Source: Azonexus sp.
GTDB taxonomy: Bacteria; Pseudomonadota; Gammaproteobacteria; Burkholderiales; Rhodocyclaceae
DNA: 36,636 nt
NCBI GenBank assembly: GCA_031277255.1
Contig: JAITMS010000137.1
Span: forward strand, 1 to 36,636
Direction: 5' to 3'
The notes under the pieces were generated by a model. The model saw only the letters and a program-made list of their open reading frames with translations. It searched no databases and was not told where the DNA came from. This document shows positions 8,794 through 17,669 of this stretch, piece after piece (position 1 is the first letter of the stretch; every line of letters begins with the position of its first letter). The translations under genes were made by a program, and so were the position numbers.

Positions 8794-9410
8794 GCGACCG
8801 TCTTGCCAGCGGCCTTGCCGCCCTCGGTCTCGATCTGCCGGAAGCGGCGGCAGAGAAGCTGCTCGCCTTCCGCGACCTGCTGCTCAAATGGAACCAGACC
8901 TACAACCTGACCGCCGTGCGCGACCCCGATCAGGCCATCGCTTACCATCTGCTCGACGCGCTGGCGATTCTGCCGCAGGTCGCTTCCGGCCCGCTGCTCG
9001 ATGTCGGCAGCGGCGGCGGCCTGCCCGGCCTGCCGCTGGCGATCGCCCGGCCAGCCTTGCCGGTCACGCTGGTCGACAGCGTCCAGAAAAAAACTGGCTT
9101 TCTGCAACAGGCGGCGATTGAATTGGGGCTGAACAATGTCACCGTCACACACGCCCGCGTCGAGGACCTGCGCGGCCAGTTCGCGCAGATCGTCAGCCGC
9201 GCCTTTGCCGACCTGGGCCGGTTCGTTGAACTCACCCGTCATCTGCTCGCGCCGGGCGGCCGCTGGCTGGCGATGAAGGGCCTTCGCCCGGCGGATGAAA
9301 TGGCCGCGCTGCCTGCCGACATCGCCGTTGAATCCGTGCTGCCGCTCGCTGTTCCGGGGCTGGACGCCGAACGCCATTTGATTATCCTGAGCCACAAAAC
9401 AAGCCCATGA
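8790..9410 (+). CDS. rsmG: 16S rRNA m7G527 methyltransferase RsmG (GidB)
   Basis: 206 aa. It methylates N7 of G527 in 16S rRNA using SAM. The start at 8790 overlaps the mnmG stop as ATGA; it gives the typical N-terminus and is preceded by the [16 protein letters not shown] signature within the first 50 residues. The SAM site is [17 protein letters not shown] (about 70-86), followed by [16 protein letters not shown]. The end overlaps parA by 4 nt. Loss of RsmG is known to give low-level streptomycin resistance; this copy looks intact. Confidence 0.97.
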   Translation: MSDRLASGLAALGLDLPEAAAEKLLAFRDLLLKWNQTYNLTAVRDPDQAIAYHLLDALAILPQVASGPLLDVGSGGGLPGLPLAIARPALPVTLVDSVQKKTGFLQQAAIELGLNNVTVTHARVEDLRGQFAQIVSRAFADLGRFVELTRHLLAPGGRWLAMKGLRPADEMAALPADIAVESVLPLAVPGLDAERHLIILSHKTSP

Positions 9411-10171
9411 AAATCCTTGCCATCACCAACCAGAAAGGCGGCGTCGGCAAAACGACCACCGCCGTCAATCTGGCCGCCACGCTGGCCGCCGAAGGCCAGC
9501 GCGTGCTCCTCATCGACATGGACCCGCAGGGCAACGCCACCACTGGCTCCGGCATCACCAAAAAAGAAGCCTTGCCGACCGTCTATCAATTGCTGATCGG
9601 CGCCGCCTCGCTGGCCGAAGTCTGCCTCCATACCGGCTTCGCCTTCGACATCCTGCCCGCCAACCGCGAGCTGGCCGGGGCCGAAGTCGAACTGATCGAG
9701 CTTGATGAGCGCGAATACCGCCTGCGCAACGCGCTCCGCGCCAATCGCGGCGAGTATGATTTCGTCCTCATCGACTGCCCGCCCGCCCTCAACATGCTCA
9801 CCGTCAATGCCCTGGTCGCCGCCGATTCGGTGCTGATTCCGATGCAGTGCGAGTATTACGCCCTCGAAGGCTTGTCCGATCTGGTCGAAACGCTGCGGAA
9901 AGTGCGCGCTCACCTCAACCCCCGGCTCGAAATCGAAGGGCTGCTGCGCACCATGTACAACACCCAAAGCACGCTGACGCAACAGGTTTCCAGCGAACTG
10001 GAAAGCCATTTCGGCAGCAAGGTTTACAAAACCATCGTGCCGCGCAATGTCCGGCTGGCCGAAGCGCCCTCCTACGGCAAGCCGGTCATCGCCTTTGACA
10101 AAAACTCGAAAGGGGCGCAAGCCTACACCGCGCTCGCCAGAGAAATGATTGAGAGAGGAGTCGCCCCATGA
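9407..10171 (+). CDS. parA: Chromosome-partitioning ATPase ParA (Soj)
   Basis: 254 aa. A deviant-Walker-A P-loop ATPase that forms the nucleoid-bound gradient moving ParB-parS complexes. The motif KGGVGKTTT with the signature Lys starts at residue 10, [13 protein letters not shown] follows at about 37-49, and [19 protein letters not shown] is the Walker B region. The short N-terminus without a helix-turn-helix is the chromosomal Soj type rather than plasmid type Ia. It overlaps both rsmG and parB by 4 nt, implying translational coupling. Confidence 0.96.
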   Translation: MKILAITNQKGGVGKTTTAVNLAATLAAEGQRVLLIDMDPQGNATTGSGITKKEALPTVYQLLIGAASLAEVCLHTGFAFDILPANRELAGAEVELIELDEREYRLRNALRANRGEYDFVLIDCPPALNMLTVNALVAADSVLIPMQCEYYALEGLSDLVETLRKVRAHLNPRLEIEGLLRTMYNTQSTLTQQVSSELESHFGSKVYKTIVPRNVRLAEAPSYGKPVIAFDKNSKGAQAYTALAREMIERGVAP

Positions 10172-11019
10172 TCAAGATGAAAGGACTGGGCCGCGGCCTC
10201 GACGCGCTCCTGATGGGCAGCGACAAGCCGCAAGGCGACGAGCAGCGGGCGCTGCCGATTGAACGCCTCGCCCCCGGCAAATACCAGCCGCGCACGCGCA
10301 TGGACGAAGCTGCCTTGCAGGAACTGGCCGCCTCGATCAAGGCGCAGGGGATCATGCAGCCCATTCTCGTGCGCCCCATCGACAACACGCCGGGCGACGA
10401 ACGCTACGAAATCGTCGCTGGCGAACGCCGCTGGCGCGCCGCGCGGCTCGCCGGTCTGACCGACGTGCCGGTGCTGGTGCGGCGCATCCCCGACGAACAG
10501 GCGCTGGCGATGGCGCTCATCGAAAACATCCAGCGCGAAAACCTGAATCCGCTCGAAGAAGCGCAAGGGCTGCAACGGCTGGTCGACGAATTCGGCCTCA
10601 CCCATCAACAAGCCGCCGACGCCGTTGGCCGCTCGCGCCCCGCCGCCAGCAATCTCTTGCGCCTCCTGCAACTCGGCGCGCCGGTGCAGGACATGCTGCT
10701 CGCCAGCAAACTCGACATGGGCCACGCTCGCGCCCTGCTGCCCCTGCCCGCCGCGCAACAGGCCGCCGTCGCCCAGCGCGTCGTGCACAAGGGCCTCTCG
10801 GTGCGCGAAACCGAACGGCTGGTGCACAACATCCTCAACCCGCCCAAAACCCCCGCCCGCCCGCCCATCAGCCGCGATTTGCTGCGCTTGCAGGAAGAAC
10901 TCTCGGACGCCATCGGCGCCAATGTCGCCATCCACAGCAACAAAAAAGGCGCCGGCAAAATCACCATCGAATTCGGCGATCTCGATCAGCTTGAAGGGAT
11001 ATTGGGTCGCTTGCGCTGA
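10168..11019 (+). CDS. parB: Chromosome-partitioning protein ParB (Spo0J)
   Basis: 283 aa. It binds parS and spreads as a CTP-dependent clamp. It begins with the chromosomal ParB opening [11 protein letters not shown]. The CTP/arginine-rich box is [20 protein letters not shown] (about residues 73-92), followed by [19 protein letters not shown]. The helix-turn-helix is at about 140-165 ([20 protein letters not shown]). A C-terminal dimerisation segment ends [18 protein letters not shown] parS-like site about 8.7 kb upstream lies in ribE. In this genome parB is followed by a dioxygenase gene, not by atpI. Confidence 0.96.
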   Translation: MIKMKGLGRGLDALLMGSDKPQGDEQRALPIERLAPGKYQPRTRMDEAALQELAASIKAQGIMQPILVRPIDNTPGDERYEIVAGERRWRAARLAGLTDVPVLVRRIPDEQALAMALIENIQRENLNPLEEAQGLQRLVDEFGLTHQQAADAVGRSRPAASNLLRLLQLGAPVQDMLLASKLDMGHARALLPLPAAQQAAVAQRVVHKGLSVRETERLVHNILNPPKTPARPPISRDLLRLQEELSDAIGANVAIHSNKKGAGKITIEFGDLDQLEGILGRLR

Positions 11020-11099
11020 ACTTCGGCGCGAGCGGTTTGCGTTGCTCTGAGCCTGAGCGATCAAAGTTGCCGCCAAGCCCTTATCAACCAGAGGCATAA

Positions 11100-11984
11100 A
11101 TGATCCCCGCCAGCAGCCCGTTCCACCCGGATAACGACAACCCTTATCAAGCCTGGCGCGAGGCCAAACTGGACGGCTATCCGCAGCGTCTGGAAGACCT
11201 GGTGGTCAGCGTCGCCAACCCCAAGGCGCTGACTACGGCAGAACGCGCCGCTCTGCTGGAACGCTGCCGCAAAACCAACATGGCCATATACGTCGGCCCG
11301 AACCTCGGCGAAGACAAGGCTATTCCTCGCCTCATGGGTCGGCAATTCGGACTCAATCGCCTCGATGCCCATCTGCTGTCAGACGAGGACGACATCAGCA
11401 CCCTGACCGTAGCCGAAAGCAGCGCGACGAAAGGCGAGTTCATCCCCTACACCAACCGCCCTATCCGCTGGCACACCGATGGTTACTACAATCCCGCCGG
11501 GCAGCAGATCCTGGGCATGATATTGCACTGCGCCACGCCCGCTGCCGCAGGCGGCGTCAATGCGCTGCTCGACCACGAAATCCTTTACCTGTTGCTGCGC
11601 GACGAAAACCCGGCGCACATCCGCGCCTTGATGCAGGAAAACGCCATGTCCATTCCGCCGCGCATGGACGGCGATAATGTCGCCCGCCCCGAAGAAACCG
11701 GCCCGGTATTCTCCACCCTGCCCGGCGGTCAGTTGCACATGCGCTATACCGCCCGCACCCGCTCTATTTCATGGCAGCAGGATAGCGCCACACAAAATGC
11801 CGTCGCCGCCATCGAAAGACTGCTGGCGCAGGATCTGCCCTGGAAGTTTCAACACCGACTGGAAGCCGGGATGGGACTGCTGTGCAACAATGTGCTGCAT
11901 GATCGAACCGGCTTTACCGACGCACCCGAACAAAAGCGGGTCATCTACCGGGTGCGTTACTACGACCGCATTGGTCAAACCTGA
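11100..11984 (+). CDS. TauD/TfdA-type Fe(II)/2-oxoglutarate dioxygenase
   Basis: 294 aa, double-stranded beta-helix oxygenase. The iron-binding HxD is His125/Asp127 (IRWHTDGYYN) and the distal His is His267 (CNNVLHDRTGF). Arg280 or Arg284 (KRVIYRVRYYD), 13-17 residues later, is placed to bind 2-oxoglutarate. An AGAGG ribosome site is 6-7 nt from the ATG. It is a single gene 80 bp after parB with no transporter or sulfonate-use genes nearby, so taurine is not supported as its substrate. Members of this superfamily act on sulfonates, small aromatics, betaines or amino acids; the substrate here is unknown. Confidence 0.88.
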   Translation: MIPASSPFHPDNDNPYQAWREAKLDGYPQRLEDLVVSVANPKALTTAERAALLERCRKTNMAIYVGPNLGEDKAIPRLMGRQFGLNRLDAHLLSDEDDISTLTVAESSATKGEFIPYTNRPIRWHTDGYYNPAGQQILGMILHCATPAAAGGVNALLDHEILYLLLRDENPAHIRALMQENAMSIPPRMDGDNVARPEETGPVFSTLPGGQLHMRYTARTRSISWQQDSATQNAVAAIERLLAQDLPWKFQHRLEAGMGLLCNNVLHDRTGFTDAPEQKRVIYRVRYYDRIGQT

Positions 11985-12040
11985 ATGACTAGCTTTTCAA
12001 TAAGATAGAGTGACCAGCATAGGAGGCATGATGGGCTTGG

Positions 12041-12121
12041 TAGGCTGGGAAGAAGCGTAGCGGAATCCCAGCTTGGGGCGGTAAATTCTGCTGGGATTCC
12101 ATTTCATTCCATCCCAGCCTA
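12041..12121. repeat. Nested palindromic intergenic repeat (dispersed-repeat type)
   Basis: The outer arms TAGGCTGGGA (12041-12050) and TCCCAGCCTA (12112-12121) enclose a second inverted pair, GGAATCCCAGC (12062-12072) and GCTGGGATTCC (12090-12100). All arms share a CCCAGC core, so several alternative foldings are possible. The look, including AGCGTAGCGGAATCCCAGC, matches small palindromic elements scattered between genes in many proteobacteria. It could be a REP-like or MITE-like element and might act as a weak bidirectional terminator. Confidence 0.75.
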
Positions 12122-12135
12122 CGGGCCTTTTGTTT

Positions 12136-12597
12136 ATGAGCGACTTCTCCATGATCCATAAAATAGCTCCATCAACTTTGATCGCCATCAGTGTTTTCCT
12201 CGGCACTTGCCTCAATGAGGCGCATGCCGCTGAGCTGGACGAGTCGGCTATTTTTCAAGCCGTCGAAAATGTTGTCTCCGACTACAAGGTGTTAGTAACA
12301 TGCCAATCACTTGAACCATTCGGTTACGAGGTTGCGAAGGAGACTTGGTCTCGCCAAGTCAAATCAGGAGCGGAAACCATCAAAAACCTCAAGCCATCGG
12401 CAACGCTCATTGCCCGATTTTTAGCCGCTGTTCAACCGTCTCGATTGCTGGATAAAAATATGCCTCTTTCGGATGCTATGACGTATTGCCACAAAAAACA
12501 GAATCAGGAATTGGTGAAAAATTTTATGGCCTTCGATTTTCCTGATTTATCCAAGGCGATAGAAAAAGCAGCAAATATAAAACAATCGGGAAAATGA
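12136..12597 (+). CDS. Small secreted protein of unknown function
   Basis: 153 aa if started at the ATG at 12136; a second ATG at 12151 (MIHKIAPSTLIAISVFLG) also gives a good signal peptide and neither has a clear ribosome site. The signal peptide ends at about NEAHA/AELDE. The mature part is about 125 residues, mostly helical, with two Cys (VTCQSLEP and TYCHKKQNQ) that could form a disulfide in the periplasm. No family recognised. G+C is lower than in the flanks. It follows directly after a palindromic repeat, consistent with recent arrival. The next 176 bp to 12773 hold nothing I can support. Confidence 0.6.
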   Translation: MSDFSMIHKIAPSTLIAISVFLGTCLNEAHAAELDESAIFQAVENVVSDYKVLVTCQSLEPFGYEVAKETWSRQVKSGAETIKNLKPSATLIARFLAAVQPSRLLDKNMPLSDAMTYCHKKQNQELVKNFMAFDFPDLSKAIEKAANIKQSGK

Positions 12598-12773
12598 CTT
12601 TTGGCGCGAGCGTGCTAAAAGAGGTCGTCGGCAACCTTGATTTTTTCCTCTCGTCGTTCTCTCTGCAAAACACTGCTGATACGACACTCTGTCACCGTTT
12701 CGGCATGATCTAAACATCCCCCGTTTGCCCTGTTTGACAGCGGTTTTCCAACAGCCAATGGCCGCCAATAAGG

Positions 12774-14054
12774 TTACCGGCTGCCAGCAACCAGCCCCTG
12801 CGGACTGAACTTCGTCGCCGTAACCCGGCGCACCAAGGCGGTGCGCTGTTTCCGGTTGATGCCGCGGACGCCTTTGGCGACGCGGGTGGCGCGGGCGATG
12901 TCGATATGGCCGTCGGCTTGCCACTGACGGGCCGCTACCGCTGGATTGGTCAGCATGGCGGCGAGCCAGACGGCTTGTGTCGGGGTAAGCTGACGCGCCG
13001 GGCGCTTGAAATAGACGCGGGCCGCCATTTCGGCGCCGCAGAGGCGCTCGCCCCAGGGGGCGTTGTCGAGGTAGAGGGTGAGGATGCGGGCCTTGCCCAA
13101 GGTCTGTTCCATCTCGACCGCATAGAGCAGTTCGCGCAGTTTGCGTTGGCTGTTCCGTTCGCCGCCGGTGACGAGGAGCTTGGCCAGTTGTTGCGTGATG
13201 GTGCTGCCGCCGCGCGCGATGCGGGCGGCTTTGTGGTTGGTCTGGAGCGCGGCGGCGAGTTCATCGAGATCGTAGCCGGGGTGGTCGAAAAAACGCTGAT
13301 CCTCGGCGGCGATGACGGCGCGCGCGAGCCAACTGTTCTTGCTCAAGCCGCTGGCCGGGCCGCAACGGCTGCGCGTGTTGGCGAGCGCCTCGACGCCCAG
13401 ACCGACAACGGTGAAAGCCGTGATCTGCGGGGTGAGCGCATAGTCGCCGCCGGGCAGTGTGACCTCGGCGCTCAGGCCGAGCGTGCCGCCGATCCGCGCC
13501 TGTCGAAGTTCCGGCAGATCGGGCGCGAGCGCCGCGTACCAGTGGGTGATCGGCGCGGTGTCGGCACGGATGTCGAGGCGCAGGTCTTGCGCCGTCAGCC
13601 GTCCGGCCCACTGGCCGGTAAGGACGATGGGAGCGCCCTCTCCGTCCCCGCCCGGCGCGGCGATGGCAAAGCTGCCGCTGAGGGCGTCGACCTCGCGCCG
13701 CACGGTGGCCTGGAGTCGATCAACGCGGATCGGCATCTTGCCGAGCGCCGGTAGACTCAGGCTGCACGGGGCGCATTGCAGCGTCAGCAGACCGGCGTTT
13801 TCGTCCCAGTCGAGGCGGATTTTGCCGAAACGGCTGGTGATTTTGCGGCCCGCCAGCCACGGCGCGAAGCGGGGCGAGGTGATGAGCCGTAGCGCAGCGG
13901 GGACATCGACATCGAGGCCGATGGGGCCGAGTTCGAGACGCGCCGACCAGGCGTCGGGGCCGGGGGCGAACAGCAGCCGCGCGATCAGAAGGGCGGCAAT
14001 GACCGCCGTCAGCGCCAGCGCGAGGAGGGCCAGGGACAGGCGGCGCAAGGTCAT
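12774..14054 (-). CDS. GT51 peptidoglycan glycosyltransferase (monofunctional, with extra N-terminal domain)
   Basis: 426 aa. It is expected to polymerise lipid II glycan strands at the periplasmic face. There is an N-terminal membrane anchor (residues 5-29) and then a beta-rich domain of about 190 residues with no known match. The GT51 module begins near 235 with AEDQRFFDHPGYD (catalytic Glu251), RGGSTITQQLAKLL (281-294), RKLRELLYAVEMEQ and YLDNAPWGERLCGAEMAARV. No transpeptidase domain follows. Ordinary MtgA is about 240 aa, so the front domain is unusual. The start at 14054 is one base after the stop of the EpsI-like gene, giving tight coupling with the exosortase locus. Confidence 0.88.
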   Translation of the reverse strand: MTLRRLSLALLALALTAVIAALLIARLLFAPGPDAWSARLELGPIGLDVDVPAALRLITSPRFAPWLAGRKITSRFGKIRLDWDENAGLLTLQCAPCSLSLPALGKMPIRVDRLQATVRREVDALSGSFAIAAPGGDGEGAPIVLTGQWAGRLTAQDLRLDIRADTAPITHWYAALAPDLPELRQARIGGTLGLSAEVTLPGGDYALTPQITAFTVVGLGVEALANTRSRCGPASGLSKNSWLARAVIAAEDQRFFDHPGYDLDELAAALQTNHKAARIARGGSTITQQLAKLLVTGGERNSQRKLRELLYAVEMEQTLGKARILTLYLDNAPWGERLCGAEMAARVYFKRPARQLTPTQAVWLAAMLTNPAVAARQWQADGHIDIARATRVAKGVRGINRKQRTALVRRVTATKFSPQGLVAGSR

Positions 14055-14055
14055 C

Positions 14056-14616
14056 TCATTCCAGCGGCTGCGCCAGCGTGACGGCCTGCCAGGGGCCGTG
14101 TGAGCGCCCACTGACCGCCGCCCAGTACCAATCCGAGGCGTCGGTAAAGGCCGCGCCGGTGGCGTCGACGATACGCTCGCAAACGCGCAACTGCCGTCCG
14201 TCGCGGCCTTCGGCGGTGAAGCAGCGCCAGCGCCGGGTCGCCGCGTCCTGTTCCAGCCGCTCCTCATGGATGCGGTAGCCAAGCGCCCGGTAACAGTCGG
14301 TGGCCGGATGCAACAGGCGCGTCGGCGTATCGACGCGGCGCATGACGAATATCCGGCGGCCATCGGTGAGGCGGGCCATGACGCCGGGAAAACGCTCGGC
14401 AAAGCGGCGCTCGACTTCGTCCTGCGCCAGCGGACGCAGCGGCGCGCCCTCCCATTCGCTGGGCCATTCCTGAAAGCGGGCGCTTACTGACAACGGTTGC
14501 CCGTCGCGCTGCCAGGCCGCAGCCGCCGACCAGATCAGGCAGAACAGCATGATCGCGGCAAAAACCATTTTGTGCGCGACGCGGTTGATGAAGCGGTTTT
14601 CAAGCCAGTGTTTCAT
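14056..14616 (-). CDS. EpsI-like exosortase-associated protein
   Basis: 186 aa, with one N-terminal membrane segment or uncleaved signal (VFAAIMLFCLIWSAAAAW, about residues 18-35) and a periplasmic domain. It has R-V-D-TPTRLLHPATDCYRALGYRI (about 92-114), the position and shape of the conserved C-Y-x-x-x-G patch in EpsI proteins that accompany exosortases. It lies between the exosortase and the transglycosylase, 51 bp after the former, with an AAGGAA ribosome site. The role of EpsI-like proteins is unclear; involvement in sorting or polymer export is inferred. The family match is remote, and the context carries much of the call. Confidence 0.7.
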   Translation of the reverse strand: MKHWLENRFINRVAHKMVFAAIMLFCLIWSAAAAWQRDGQPLSVSARFQEWPSEWEGAPLRPLAQDEVERRFAERFPGVMARLTDGRRIFVMRRVDTPTRLLHPATDCYRALGYRIHEERLEQDAATRRWRCFTAEGRDGRQLRVCERIVDATGAAFTDASDWYWAAVSGRSHGPWQAVTLAQPLE

Positions 14617-14667
14617 TTCAAGTTCCTTGTGCGGCGTCGAGTATCGGGCGGCTGATGGGCATGAGCC

Positions 14668-15540
14668 TCATACAGAAGTCCGATTGTTTTTCATGGCGCC
14701 GACACCCATCACCCACGCCACGCCGCCGCAAACCAGCGCCAGCGCGGTCAGGCCGATGCCTTGATGCGCCCAGCCGGGCGCGCCGCCGACGGCTTCGAGC
14801 GCTACCAGCACGGCGTTGCGGGTGATGTTGCCAGCGAGCACCAGCAGGCTGACGGCGGGCAGCCGGGCGACGAAGCTCTGTCCGGCGCGGCCCGCCCACA
14901 GCGCGGCGAGGCTTGCCGTGAAGTAGCCGAACCAGGCCATCTGCACGCCGGAACAGGGCGCATCAACGATGACGAGCCGCCCGTCGATGATGAGACTGCT
15001 GCCTTCACGCGCTGCGTCGAAGCCCGTCAGCAGCAGCCAGCGGCTGACTTCAGCGGTGACGAGGCGCAGCGGATAACCGGCGTAGAACTGCAATGACGAG
15101 AGCAGCGGCAGGGCCAGCACGGCCAGTAGCACGACCGGCGGCCCGGCGACGCGCTGCGGCAGAAAGGCGAGCAGGCCAGCGGCCAGCGCCAATACGGCGA
15201 CCAGCGCCGCCGCCAGCGGCGGCAGGGCGGGCAGCGGGCCGAGGCCGGTGCGCAGCACGGCGGCCAGCAGCGTGCCCGCCCCGGCCAGCGCCAGCCAGCC
15301 GAGGCGCGGCGCGGGCCGCAGTTCATGGCGCAGCGTCCACATCAGCGCCGCCAGCGCCGCCAGCGCCAAGAGGCCGAGCGGATCGTCCGAGCCATCCGTC
15401 ATGCGCCGCGCCATCCAGTGCCAGTGCGGCGTCAGCGCCGCCGCCTGCAAGGCCAGCCAGACAGCGGCGGGGGCGCGGTCGAGGCGGATGCCCCAGTCGA
15501 CCAGACGCGGGTGATTGTGGGCGAACAGGACCAGCGACAT
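14668..15540 (-). CDS. Exosortase (PEP-CTERM sorting transpeptidase)
   Basis: 290 aa, a multi-pass membrane protein with about eight hydrophobic stretches. The exosortase catalytic triad is present: Cys196 in VDAPCSGVQM, Arg241 in GNITRNAVLVALEA and His259 in GWAHQGIGL. Exosortases are thought to cleave at a PEP motif and move the protein to another anchor. The GAGGAG ribosome site lies 6 nt from the ATG at 15540; the adjacent ATG at 15543 is only 3 nt away. That Shine-Dalgarno overlaps the stop of the upstream VIT/VWA gene, whose C-terminus is the obvious substrate. No EPS biosynthesis genes (usual XrtA setting) are present. The subtype cannot be fixed by eye. Confidence 0.9.
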   Translation of the reverse strand: MSLVLFAHNHPRLVDWGIRLDRAPAAVWLALQAAALTPHWHWMARRMTDGSDDPLGLLALAALAALMWTLRHELRPAPRLGWLALAGAGTLLAAVLRTGLGPLPALPPLAAALVAVLALAAGLLAFLPQRVAGPPVVLLAVLALPLLSSLQFYAGYPLRLVTAEVSRWLLLTGFDAAREGSSLIIDGRLVIVDAPCSGVQMAWFGYFTASLAALWAGRAGQSFVARLPAVSLLVLAGNITRNAVLVALEAVGGAPGWAHQGIGLTALALVCGGVAWVMGVGAMKNNRTSV

Positions 15541-15550
15541 CATGCGCTCC

Positions 15551-17611
15551 TCAGGCCGTCAGAGGGCGCGTCTGGTGACGGCGGGCGCGGCGGCGCAGCA
15601 TGGCCAGCACCGTCAGTGCCACCGCCATCGCGGTCAGGGTTTCCGGTTCCGGCGTGCTGGCAATTTCTGCGCCGAAGGTCTGACCGACCGCCAGTTCGCT
15701 GACGCCCTGCGGCAGTGGAACCGGCTGATCGACGCTGACGCCGTCTTCTGGCGCGATGTTGCGCACCACCTGATCGACCGCGATGAAACTGGTGTACTGC
15801 GTCAGCAGGCTGTAATGGAGGCCGAGGTCGGTAATCCGCTGGCGGTAAGCGTCGCTGCCTTCCAGCGCCTCCTGGTCGCTGAGGCTGGCGATGCGGTGCC
15901 GCGCCCACAGGCTCTGCAAGGCGGCGGCGTCGCGGCGGGCGTTCGGGTCGACTTCGATGACCTGCCGGTACGGCCCGCTGGCGCTCTGCCCTTCGACGAT
16001 CAGGCGGCCTTTGGCCGGGCCGCGCCATTTGCCGAAGACGATCACCGGGCGCTCGCCGAGCACGTCGGGCAGGGCGGCGGGTTCGATGGCATAGGCGTCG
16101 AGTTCCTCGAAGCGCGCCCGCACGTTGGTCAGCACCGGCGATTCGACCATCTGGCGAAAACGCGCCGCCTGCTCTGGCGCTTGTATCGGATCGGTGATGA
16201 CGAAAGGCTCACCCATGCCAGCGCGGGCCAGACCTTCGATCAAATGCCGGTTGACCGACGAACCGATGCCAAAGGCAAAGAGATTGGCTTTTGACAGATT
16301 GTTGCGCACCAGTTCGAAGGCTTCGCGCTCAACCGTGACGTAGCCGTCGGTGATGACGACGATGCTGCGCGACAGGTTCTCGGCCTTCGGTTCGGCGTAG
16401 GCGCGTTTCAGGGCCGGGATCAGTTCCGTGCTGCCGCCGCCCTGATAGTTGCCGATGGTCGCCAGCGCCTTGTCGATATTGGCGCGCGTGGCGGGCACTG
16501 AATGCGGGGCGAGCATCTGGCTGCTGCCGGAAAACAGCAGCACATTGAAGCTGTCGCTTCGCCGCAGTCCGCCGATCAGACGCTCCAGCGTGGCTTTTGC
16601 CGTATCGAGCGGAAAGCCGTGCATGGAGCCGGAGATGTCGACGACGAAGATATAGTCGCGCGGCGTGATGACCTCTGCCGGGGTCGCTTTCGGCGGCTCG
16701 ATCATGGCCAGGAAGAAATTTTCGGCATCATCGCCTTGACCTTCGTAGAGCATCAGGCCCGATTCGATGCGTTCCCCGGCCAGACGGTAATCGAGCACGA
16801 AATCGCGGTTACCGGCAAAGCCCTGACCTGCGGCCAGGGCGATGTCGGCATGTTGGCCGCCGTCGCGCCGGTCGACCTTGATGTCGTGCGTCAGCGAGCG
16901 CGCTTCCTTGATGCCGAGCGGCGTATCGAGCGCCACCTTGAGCGAGAACGCGGCGTCGGGTTCGACCGCCGCCCGCAATACCGGCTGCGCCACCCATTTG
17001 GCCTGCGCGTTTGCCGATTGCGGACTGTTGTAACGCGGCCCGACCACGGTCGGAAAGACGAACTGGTAATTGCCGCGTTGCGGCACCAGCAACTCGGTGT
17101 AGCGCAGTTCGACCTTGACCTCGTCGCCCGGCAGGATGTTGGCGACATTCATCTGGAACACATTGGGCAGATGCTGTTCGAGCAGAGCGGCGGTCTTGCC
17201 TTCTTTCTTCGCCGTGTTGTACTCGATCTGCGCCTGCTTCTTCTCGCGGATCTGCGCCGTGATCAGGCGGTCGGCCAGCCGCACGTTGAGGCCGCTGACC
17301 GCCGCTCTGGTCGAACCGGGGAAGACGTAGCGCGCCTCGATCGCGCGCTGGCCTTCGTTACGATAAGTCTGCGTGACGGTCACGTCGGCGATGACGCCGG
17401 AAATCCTGACCTCAACCGCGGTACCTTTGAGCGGCAGGCGGTCGACTGCCGGGTCGTCACTCTTGACGAAGAAATACGGGCTTTCGGTCTGCAGGCGCGG
17501 GCCGGAAGCATCCTCTGCCTGCGCGGGCCGCGCCGCCAGCAGGGCGCAACAGGCCGCGGCGAGGCTCAAGGCGCCCAGCCAGCGGCCAAAACGGGGAAAT
17601 GTGCTTGCCAT
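15551..17611 (-). CDS. VIT/VWA surface protein with PEP-CTERM sorting signal
   Basis: 686 aa from the ATG at 17611 (AGGAA ribosome site 6 nt upstream). Signal peptide: residues 1-32 (ends ARPAQA). VIT domain: about 55-180, including QTYRNEGQRAIEARYVFPGS. VWA domain: about 315-490, with a complete MIDAS: Asp325, Ser327 and Ser329 (DISGSM), Thr395 (GGGSTELIPAL) and Asp422 (ITDGYV). A C-terminal sorting signal runs STPEPETLTAM, a hydrophobic stretch, then RRRARR. The layout parallels the marine proteobacterial dedicated-sortase targets, which end in a sortase signal instead. It heads the exosortase operon and is almost certainly that enzyme's main substrate. The VWA domain probably binds a metal-dependent ligand at the cell surface. 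Confidence 0.92.
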   Translation of the reverse strand: MASTFPRFGRWLGALSLAAACCALLAARPAQAEDASGPRLQTESPYFFVKSDDPAVDRLPLKGTAVEVRISGVIADVTVTQTYRNEGQRAIEARYVFPGSTRAAVSGLNVRLADRLITAQIREKKQAQIEYNTAKKEGKTAALLEQHLPNVFQMNVANILPGDEVKVELRYTELLVPQRGNYQFVFPTVVGPRYNSPQSANAQAKWVAQPVLRAAVEPDAAFSLKVALDTPLGIKEARSLTHDIKVDRRDGGQHADIALAAGQGFAGNRDFVLDYRLAGERIESGLMLYEGQGDDAENFFLAMIEPPKATPAEVITPRDYIFVVDISGSMHGFPLDTAKATLERLIGGLRRSDSFNVLLFSGSSQMLAPHSVPATRANIDKALATIGNYQGGGSTELIPALKRAYAEPKAENLSRSIVVITDGYVTVEREAFELVRNNLSKANLFAFGIGSSVNRHLIEGLARAGMGEPFVITDPIQAPEQAARFRQMVESPVLTNVRARFEELDAYAIEPAALPDVLGERPVIVFGKWRGPAKGRLIVEGQSASGPYRQVIEVDPNARRDAAALQSLWARHRIASLSDQEALEGSDAYRQRITDLGLHYSLLTQYTSFIAVDQVVRNIAPEDGVSVDQPVPLPQGVSELAVGQTFGAEIASTPEPETLTAMAVALTVLAMLRRRARRHQTRPLTA

Positions 17612-17622
17612 GATGAGTTCCT

Positions 17623-17654
17623 GTCGGTGTCGTGCAACAGCGCACGACACCGAC
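17623..17654 (-). promoter_or_regulatory. Perfect 13-bp inverted repeat abutting the SD of the VIT/VWA gene
   Basis: The arms GTCGGTGTCGTGC and GCACGACACCGAC are perfect, with a 6-nt loop (AACAGC). The hairpin ends at 17623; the AGGAA ribosome site of the VIT/VWA gene begins at 17622. There is no T tract, so it does not look like a terminator. It could be a repressor operator, a translational control element or an mRNA-stabilising 5' stem. Confidence 0.8.
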
Positions 17655-17669
17655 TGTCAGGCATCGCCG

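Noticed and set aside
11100-11984. Taurine dioxygenase (tauD) assignment
   Set aside because: Catalytic residues fit the superfamily, but there are no tauABC or sulfonate genes nearby, so the specific substrate call is not supported.
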